A stretch of DNA of 27,834 nucleotides. Origin: an uncultured Mollicutes bacterium (lineage in GTDB: Bacteria; Bacillota_I; Bacilli_A; Acholeplasmatales; Anaeroplasmataceae). The stretch is from positions 1 through 27,834 of the forward strand of contig CALCWU010000067.1 in the NCBI GenBank assembly GCA_937905855.1, given 5' to 3'. A program made the position numbers and the translations under genes. This document shows positions 22,685 to 27,834 of the stretch, in pieces; the first letter of the stretch is position 1; every line of letters starts with the position of its first letter. Below the pieces are notes generated by a model that was given only the letters and a program-made list of their open reading frames with translations, did no database searches and was not told the origin of the DNA.

Positions 22685-24781
22685 TTATTGATAACTCCAA
22701 ATTTTATCAGCATACATAGACCATTTATCAGCAATTTTATATTGATCTAATACTTCAGCTGTATTTTTGATATAAATAGTAAAATCATCAGCTATACCAA
22801 CAAATACATCTTCACCTAGACTTGGTGGCATACACTCTAATATAATAGAAGCTAGCTTATCACAATTATAAAAGGCCCTATCACTAATTTCTGTTACATT
22901 TTTACTAATAGTTACTTTTTCTATATCAGAAAATGAAAAGGCATTTTCAGAAACTTTAATAATCTTTTTAGCATTAATTATTTCTGGTATTGTAACATCC
23001 TTATCAGTACCAAAATATTGCTTAATAGCATAACCATCATTATATTCTTCTAAGGCATAATCACCAAAAATTAAACCAATAGAATAAATCCTATCAGCTA
23101 TTTGGCGCCAATTTGTTGACGTTTGAAAGCTTCTAATCATTTTACTTGTGACATATACAGAAAAAGAATCTGAAACATTTAAAAAGCTATCACTTGCAAT
23201 TGTAGGTGCCTTATCTAACTCAATCTTCATTGCCCTTAAATTTTTACTACCACTAAAGGCCTTTGCCCCAATACTAAAGCTATTAGCACTACTATTTATA
23301 GTAACATTAACTAGCTTTTTACAATTTTCAAAGGCTCTAGCCTCTATTGATGATATTTTTCCACCTATTACAATTGAATTAATTTTTGTTCCACTAAAGG
23401 CACATTCTGAAATCTTAACAGTAGATTCATCAATTTGATATGTATCACCACTCTTTTTAGTAGGATATTGTATTAAATAAGTTGAGTTACCAATTTTATA
23501 ATATAAAACTCCAGCCTTAGTTAAATATTTTTCATTTTCTACATCAACCTCAAACTCCTCTAAAGAATCCATATTTTTAAAGGCACCAGCTCCAATATTT
23601 TTAATACTTTTAGTAATAATTATTTTATTGATACTAGAGCAATTTTCAAAAGCATTTTTTCCTATTGTTTCAAGCCCTAAAGGAAAAGCTATAGCCTCAA
23701 GGCTACTATCACCACTAAATACATTTTCTGGTAGACTTTTTACTCCATTTGGAATATTAACTTCTTCTAATTTTAAACAATTTTCAAAAGCACCAGTTCC
23801 TAATTCCTTTATTGACTGAGGAAGTAAAATTTTTTCAATTGTATTAGAGCTTATTTTTTTTATTCTCGTTACATTTTTACCATAATAGCTATCTGGTATT
23901 ATTATTTCCTTATCAGTACCAAAATATGATACCTCATATTCCTTATCATTTGTTGAAGCAATAGAGGAAAACTCAAGAACATTATTTGATCCTTCTTTAA
24001 ATTTTGAATATAAAAAGATAGTTTCTCCTAAATTCTCCGTAATAGTATAAGGAAAAACTATAGGATTAAGTAAAGTAGAATCAAAATACCAACCCTCAAA
24101 ACAATAATTATCCTTAACTGATGAAGGAAGACTATTAATAGTTTCGCCAACAGAATAAGAAATATTATTAACAGAACCTCCATCTGTTATAAAATTAAAT
24201 GTAACCTTTTTTTCTGACCAATGAGCATAAAGCCTTGTTCCATCATCTGATAAAGGATATTTTTTATTAGAATAAATGTCTGTATCAGTTAAAAAATTAC
24301 CATTAGAATCAGTGATTTGAGTATTTTTATCAGTAAACCATCCTGCAAAGGAATAGCCATTTTTTATAGGAACAGGAAATCTTGAACTGATTTTTTGATC
24401 ATAGACAACCGAAACATCTCTAATCGTATTTTGTGATGTGGCGTTTTGATAATCAAAAACAATTTTATAGGTATTTGCTTCAAAATGTGCATAGGCTACT
24501 AAAGGATATTCCTTTTTCCAAGGCATACCATTACTGCTACCTTCACTATCAGTATAGGCATTTCCCCCAACTTCTGCTGAATACCAGCCTAAAAAAGTAT
24601 ATCCTACCTTTTTGGCTACGCCCAAAGAAAATTCTTTACCTATAATCACCGAATCCTCATCATATTTTTCACCATCAGCATATAAGGTTACATAATTTAA
24701 TTTTTTCTCACAAGCTGAAATATTTATTAACATAAATATTAACATTGTCAAACAAGAAATAATCTTTAAGAACCTTTTCAT
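22685..24781 (-). CDS. InlB B-repeat / BspA-type LRR surface lipoprotein
   Basis: 698 residues with lipobox NISAC (Cys24). Three InlB B-type (Listeria-Bacteroides) repeats span about 28-265, each with a GY.F.GW(Y/F) core: GYTFLGWYS, GYSFAGWFT, NYCFEGWYF. BspA-type LRR_5 repeats follow from about 275 to the end (GTGAFENCLKLEEVNIPNGVK, IGKNAFENCSSINKI and others), interrupted by two GTDK-containing strands (YFGTDKEIIIP, YFGTDKDVTIP) that may mark two LRR modules. These domains usually mediate binding to host or bacterial surfaces. First gene of the envelope operon; AGGAGG is 8 nt from the ATG. A 98-bp gap without a clear terminator separates it from the Fn3 lipoprotein gene. Confidence 0.87.
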   Translation of the reverse strand: MKRFLKIISCLTMLIFMLINISACEKKLNYVTLYADGEKYDEDSVIIGKEFSLGVAKKVGYTFLGWYSAEVGGNAYTDSEGSSNGMPWKKEYPLVAYAHFEANTYKIVFDYQNATSQNTIRDVSVVYDQKISSRFPVPIKNGYSFAGWFTDKNTQITDSNGNFLTDTDIYSNKKYPLSDDGTRLYAHWSEKKVTFNFITDGGSVNNISYSVGETINSLPSSVKDNYCFEGWYFDSTLLNPIVFPYTITENLGETIFLYSKFKEGSNNVLEFSSIASTNDKEYEVSYFGTDKEIIIPDSYYGKNVTRIKKISSNTIEKILLPQSIKELGTGAFENCLKLEEVNIPNGVKSLPENVFSGDSSLEAIAFPLGLETIGKNAFENCSSINKIIITKSIKNIGAGAFKNMDSLEEFEVDVENEKYLTKAGVLYYKIGNSTYLIQYPTKKSGDTYQIDESTVKISECAFSGTKINSIVIGGKISSIEARAFENCKKLVNVTINSSANSFSIGAKAFSGSKNLRAMKIELDKAPTIASDSFLNVSDSFSVYVTSKMIRSFQTSTNWRQIADRIYSIGLIFGDYALEEYNDGYAIKQYFGTDKDVTIPEIINAKKIIKVSENAFSFSDIEKVTISKNVTEISDRAFYNCDKLASIILECMPPSLGEDVFVGIADDFTIYIKNTAEVLDQYKIADKWSMYADKIWSYQ

Positions 24782-24789
24782 CTACTTAA

Positions 24790-24840
24790 CCTCCTCATAC
24801 AATGTATTGTATGTTCATCTAATACCATATTATATGAACA
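24790..24840 (-). promoter_or_regulatory. Promoter and operators of the lipoprotein operon
   Basis: TATAAT (24834-24829) has only a weak -35 at the right distance, suggesting activator dependence. The inverted repeat TGTTCAT/ATGAACA (24812-24818 and 24834-24840) flanks the -10. The palindrome CATACAAT-GT-ATTGTATG (24796-24813) abuts the AGGAGG ribosome site and could act as an operator or as an RNA hairpin. Confidence 0.55.
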
Positions 24841-24958
24841 AATTAACATAAAAATCGTCGATTTATCTTGATCATAATAATTTTTATATTTTATTTCTAT
24901 TTGAAACTTTGTAAATGTTGACATTTATTCACGTTTTAATTATAATAATGATATATTG

Positions 24959-24987
24959 ATGTCGTCTAATATGGTATTAGGCGACAT
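24959..24987. terminator. Strong hairpin at the integrase 3' end
   Basis: ATGTCGTCTAATA and TATTAGGCGACAT form a 13-bp stem (one wobble) with a 3-nt loop; the integrase stop lies inside it. The T-run follows on the plus strand only, so as a terminator it would stop antisense transcription. Part of it (24967-24980) is an inverted copy of 24819-24832 in the lipoprotein promoter. It might instead be a recombinase site. Confidence 0.45.
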
Positions 24988-25909
24988 TTTTATTTAACAT
25001 TTTTCCAAGCCTATTCATCATTTCTTGCTTATGCTCCATAAGTGAATGAACATATCTATTTAATGTAATAGTAGCGTTTTTATGTCCAAGTATTTCCGAA
25101 AGTGTTTTTACATCCATTCCACTTTCTAATGCTCTTGTTGCAAATGTGTGTCTTAATGAATGAAATCCTTTATGAGAAATATTCAATTTTTTTAATAATA
25201 ATGCGAAGCTACGTTGATATGATCTTATTGTTATCATTTTTCCATTTTCTTCAATAACATATTTAATTTTATGCTTTTGTTTTTTAGATTTTAAAATTGG
25301 GATTAATTGCTTTGGAATTGGAATAATTCTTTTTGATGATTCTGTCTTTGGTTCAAAAATTAAGCGATTATTATTTTTGCCATCATAACAGGTTTTATTT
25401 ACACTTATAGATCCTGATATTAAATTTATATCATCCCATGTAAGAGCAAGCAATTCCCCAATTCTTAATCCAGTATATAAACATAATACAATTCCAAACA
25501 TTTTATCACGCTTGTCAGAAAAAATAGCTTGTTCAATTTTTCTTTGCTCTAGCATATTAAAACAGCTAACACTAGCTTGCTTTAGCTTAGGACGCTTTAT
25601 TCTATTGGCTGTATATTCTTTTATAATGCCAATCATAAATGCCGTTTTAAGAGAATTTTGAATAATTGTAATAATCAGATTAACTGTACTTGCTGATAAT
25701 CCCCTTCCATTTAATTTATTACCAATTTGTAATAATTCCGTTAAATAGTTTTGTAATATTAATGGTGTAATTTCCATAATTTCAAAATCACCAATTTTAG
25801 TAATTATATGATTATCAATCATTTGTTTGTAATTTTCAAAGGTCCTAGTTTTATTAGTAGGCTTTATGTAATTATAAAGCCAAATTTCAATCCACTCTTT
25901 GTATTTCAT
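24977..25909 (-). CDS. Tyrosine recombinase / phage-type integrase
   Basis: 310 residues, start with AAAGGATG upstream. The N-terminal SAM-like/core-binding domain covers about 1-100 (WLYNYIKPTNKTRTFENYKQMI), the catalytic domain 115-300. The catalytic set looks complete: Arg149 in TGLRIGE, Lys near 188, HSLRH with His250 and Arg253, His276 in LGH, and Tyr286. It is shorter than Tn916-type integrases because it lacks the long N-terminal arm-binding part. No excisionase or other mobile genes are adjacent, so it may be the remnant of an element or a domesticated recombinase. It begins only 24 nt after the T-tract of the upstream terminator, so its promoter is not obvious. Confidence 0.92.
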   Translation of the reverse strand: MKYKEWIEIWLYNYIKPTNKTRTFENYKQMIDNHIITKIGDFEIMEITPLILQNYLTELLQIGNKLNGRGLSASTVNLIITIIQNSLKTAFMIGIIKEYTANRIKRPKLKQASVSCFNMLEQRKIEQAIFSDKRDKMFGIVLCLYTGLRIGELLALTWDDINLISGSISVNKTCYDGKNNNRLIFEPKTESSKRIIPIPKQLIPILKSKKQKHKIKYVIEENGKMITIRSYQRSFALLLKKLNISHKGFHSLRHTFATRALESGMDVKTLSEILGHKNATITLNRYVHSLMEHKQEMMNRLGKMLNKNVA

Positions 25910-25932
25910 GTTTTCATCCTTTCTTTTTTAGT

Positions 25933-25960
25933 AAAAAAAAAGCCACATTATTTTGTGGCT
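25933..25960 (-). terminator. Terminator of the metal-transport operon
   Basis: AGCCACA and TGTGGCT form a perfect 7-bp stem with a 6-nt loop, followed on the minus strand by nine T. It lies 10 nt after the stop of the small hemerythrin-like gene. Confidence 0.88.
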
Positions 25961-25969
25961 CTACTATCT

Positions 25970-26242
25970 TTATTCCAATTCATTTTCAATAATTTTAAAT
26001 GCCTTAAACACTCTTTCATAAGCCTGGCAAGCATCAGCTGGCAAAGTAAAATCATTAGTTTTTGTTTTAAAGCTATTTAGCATTTTTAATGCTAAATCCT
26101 TATTATTTAATAAATTAGCTTTAAATTCATCATATTCATCACTAATTTCAATAAGCTCAGGATGCTCATGACCATGAACACGTGCTACTCTTTTCATTAA
26201 ATAATCAAGCTCTTCAATCGCAAATTTTAAATTATCATTCAT
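25970..26242 (-). CDS. Small protein related to the hemerythrin region of ScdA/YtfE (tentative)
   Basis: 90 residues from ATG 26242, chosen for GGAGTG 6 nt upstream; GTG at 26251 overlaps that site. Two stretches, VARVHGHEHPELIEI and TLPADACQAYERVFKAFKIIENELE, resemble the ScdA/YtfE di-iron repair proteins, where they flank metal ligands. Here the middle ligand segment (a KEE..LFP-type stretch) is not recognisable, and the chain ends just where the family continues with HxHxEN. It would therefore lack a full di-iron site. It is the last gene of a metal-ATPase operon, 13 nt after the HMA gene. It could be a small accessory or metal-binding protein; the family link is weak. Confidence 0.5.
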   Translation of the reverse strand: MNDNLKFAIEELDYLMKRVARVHGHEHPELIEISDEYDEFKANLLNNKDLALKMLNSFKTKTNDFTLPADACQAYERVFKAFKIIENELE

Positions 26243-26255
26243 TATTTTCACTCCG

Positions 26256-26471
26256 TTATTTTATATTTAAAACATCATAGCCTAAATCCTCTATGATATC
26301 CTTTATTTCATCAATAGTGATTTCCTCTTCATTAAAGCTGATTTTAGCCTTTGAATTATTATAGGAAATATTAACACTTTGAATTCCTTTTTGCTTTTTT
26401 AAACCATTTTCAATGTTTGAACTACACATAGGACAAACAAGTCCATCGAGTTCTATAACAATATTTTTCAT
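26256..26471 (-). CDS. Heavy-metal-associated (HMA) domain protein, CopZ-like metallochaperone
   Basis: 71 residues from ATG 26471, set by GGAGG 5 nt upstream; an ATG 12 nt earlier lies within that ribosome site. It is a single ferredoxin-like HMA domain (beta-alpha-beta-beta-alpha-beta). The metal loop reads LVCPMCSSNIE, a CPxC variant of the usual MxCxxC: Cys13 and Cys16 remain, the Met is replaced. The rest (GIQSVNISYNNSKAKISFNEEE, IEDLGYDV) is typical. It overlaps the P-type ATPase stop by ATGA and probably hands metal to that ATPase or buffers it. The metal is uncertain because the loop differs from classical Cu chaperones. Confidence 0.85.
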   Translation of the reverse strand: MKNIVIELDGLVCPMCSSNIENGLKKQKGIQSVNISYNNSKAKISFNEEEITIDEIKDIIEDLGYDVLNIK

Positions 26472-27834
26472 TTTTTCCTCCATAACAATATGCGCATTGC
26501 ATTTAAAATAACAATAAATATTGAACCCTCATGAATAAGCATACCAATACTCATATGAATAAAATTCATAAATAAGCCTATTAATAATAAAACAACTGTT
26601 AATAGGGCAATCAAAACATTTTCATAAGAAACTAAAACAATTTTTTTAGATAGCTTATAGCTATAGGCTAAATCACTAAGTGATGATCGCATTAAAACAA
26701 CTGCTGAGGTTTCAATTGCAATATCAGTACCACTTCCCATTGCAACTGCCGTATTTGCCAAAGCTAATGATGGCGTATCATTTATACCATCACCAACAAA
26801 GGTGACATTTTCTCCACTATCCTTAAGCTTTTTAATCATATTAAGCTTATCCTCAGGTAAAAGATTTGCATAAAATTCCTTAATACCAATTTTATCAGCT
26901 ACATATTTAGCTGATTCATAATTATCACCTGTTAGCATAATAAATCTCTTTGCACCACTTTTTCTTAAGGAATTAAGCATTTTTATAGCATCATCCTTAA
27001 TTTCATCACCAATTTCAAAAATAAATAATGGCTCATTATTTTTACTAGCTAAAATTATTGAGGAACCAGATTTCAAATATTCACTAATAATTTCCATTTG
27101 AGCTTTTGTAAATATAACATCATTTTCCTTTAAAAAAGCTAAATTACCAACAAGATAATTTGAATCAAATAGCATTGTTTTGATTCCTTTTCCCTTAATT
27201 GTATCAATTATTATCTCATTATTTAGCTTTAAATCTTTTTTTTGAGCTAGCATAATAATAGCTTTACCAAGAGGATGTAGGCTTTTAGCTTCCATAGAGG
27301 CAATTAAGCTCAAATCACTATTAAAATCATCACCAAAATATTTATAATTTAAGATAGTAGCTTCACCTTTAGTTAAGGTTCCTGTTTTATCAAAAACAAA
27401 GGTAGTTGCCTTACTAAATTCATGCAAAGAATCACCACCCTTTAAAATAATATGATCCCTTGCACCTCGACCAATTCCCGCCACACTGGCAATTGGTGAG
27501 CCAATTACTAAAGCACCTGGACAAGCAAGCACCAATACTGTTATTGACGTATCAATATCATAATAGCCCTTAAAGATTCTAATAAATATCAAGGTAAGTA
27601 ACGCTATTAAGATAACACACGGAGTGTAATATTTTGCAAAACGATCAATTGCTCGGTCAAGAGGTGATTTAGCATCTGTTGCCTCCTCTACAAGAGTAAT
27701 AATTTTTCCAAATGTTGTATCCTCACCAGCCCTACTACATTTCATTTCAACATTACCAGATTCTAAAATGGTTCCCGCATATATTAAATCATCTAACCCT
27801 TTCTCTTTTGGTAATGCCTCACCCGTAATAGATG
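26468..27834 (-). CDS. P1B-type heavy-metal-translocating ATPase (5' end outside window)
   Basis: The frame is open to the right edge; about 455 residues are visible. Seen in order: the actuator motif SITGEALPKEK, a membrane segment, the metal-site helix VLACPGALVIGSPIA, the phosphorylation site DKTGTLTKG, MLTGDN, then GDGINDTPSLALA and the last two membrane helices ending MLIHEGSIFIVILNAMRIL. These fix the P1B family. The membrane motif is CPG, not the CPC or SPC of well-studied Cu, Zn/Cd or Co pumps, so the metal cannot be named. It is followed in the operon by the HMA chaperone and the hemerythrin-like protein. The likely role is efflux of a metal from the cytoplasm. Confidence 0.93.
   Translation of the reverse strand, partial: SITGEALPKEKGLDDLIYAGTILESGNVEMKCSRAGEDTTFGKIITLVEEATDAKSPLDRAIDRFAKYYTPCVILIALLTLIFIRIFKGYYDIDTSITVLVLACPGALVIGSPIASVAGIGRGARDHIILKGGDSLHEFSKATTFVFDKTGTLTKGEATILNYKYFGDDFNSDLSLIASMEAKSLHPLGKAIIMLAQKKDLKLNNEIIIDTIKGKGIKTMLFDSNYLVGNLAFLKENDVIFTKAQMEIISEYLKSGSSIILASKNNEPLFIFEIGDEIKDDAIKMLNSLRKSGAKRFIMLTGDNYESAKYVADKIGIKEFYANLLPEDKLNMIKKLKDSGENVTFVGDGINDTPSLALANTAVAMGSGTDIAIETSAVVLMRSSLSDLAYSYKLSKKIVLVSYENVLIALLTVVLLLIGLFMNFIHMSIGMLIHEGSIFIVILNAMRILLWRKK

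Noticed and set aside
23148..23438. Plus-strand open frames opposite the LRR lipoprotein
   Set aside because: Antisense shadows of repetitive coding sequence, without ribosome sites or recognisable domains.
1..27834. Alternative genetic code (TGA as tryptophan, as in mycoplasmas)
   Set aside because: TGA ends the glycosidase and P-type ATPase genes exactly at ATGA overlaps, and Trp is TGG throughout.

Overview
This window comes from a very AT-rich genome that uses the standard bacterial code: TGA ends several genes here and tryptophan is TGG. Lipoboxes, strong AGGAGG-type ribosome sites, BspA/InlB/GLUG-type surface repeats and SipW-dependent-type signal peptides point to a low-GC Bacillota, most likely a gut-associated Bacilli/Erysipelotrichia/RF39-like organism. 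That placement is inference; there is no rRNA here to confirm it. Every gene I accept lies on the minus strand, so operons read from high to low coordinates.

Region 1 (1-2622) is a surface-protein operon of three related secreted proteins. It is preceded by a TTGACT-17-TATAAT promoter, a c-di-GMP-I (GEMM) riboswitch aptamer, and an intrinsic terminator whose 5' arm overlaps the 3' strand of aptamer stem P1. The layout predicts an ON switch: c-di-GMP lets transcription continue into the TasA/CalY-like genes. This is the clearest regulatory system in the window.

Region 2 (2974-6633) is a compact operon of a six-hairpin glycosidase-like enzyme, a MarR regulator and a MATE exporter. Its consensus promoter carries two inverted copies of a 13-bp operator 33 bp apart. 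Region 3 (6637-9405) has a DUF6512 membrane protein and an AlbA_2-type ATP-binding protein. The latter is surrounded by decayed pieces of its own C-terminus and of an HxlR regulator, the debris of a duplication; the intact HxlR gene follows.

Region 4 (9443-12647) is an ADP-ribosylation operon: a frameshifted NAD(P)H-binding oxidoreductase, a zinc-type macrodomain hydrolase, a DUF1848 protein with a C-terminal CX3CX2C cluster, and a SirTM-class sirtuin. The GcvH-L and LplA partners of the classical SirTM operon are not here. Region 5 (12655-15361) holds a Fic AMP-transferase and an AAA/DUF4143 ATPase. The ATPase shares a nearly identical 71-nt 5' leader with the AlbA_2 gene 6.4 kb away.

Region 6 (15405-24840) is a 9-kb cell-envelope operon: an InlB-B/BspA-LRR lipoprotein, an Fn3-like repeat lipoprotein, an M50-like membrane metalloprotease and a GLUG-repeat lipoprotein with a perfect 636-bp repeat (678-bp period). 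Region 7 (24959-27834) has a tyrosine integrase, then a metal operon running off the right edge: a P1B-type ATPase, a CPxC metallochaperone and a small hemerythrin-like protein.
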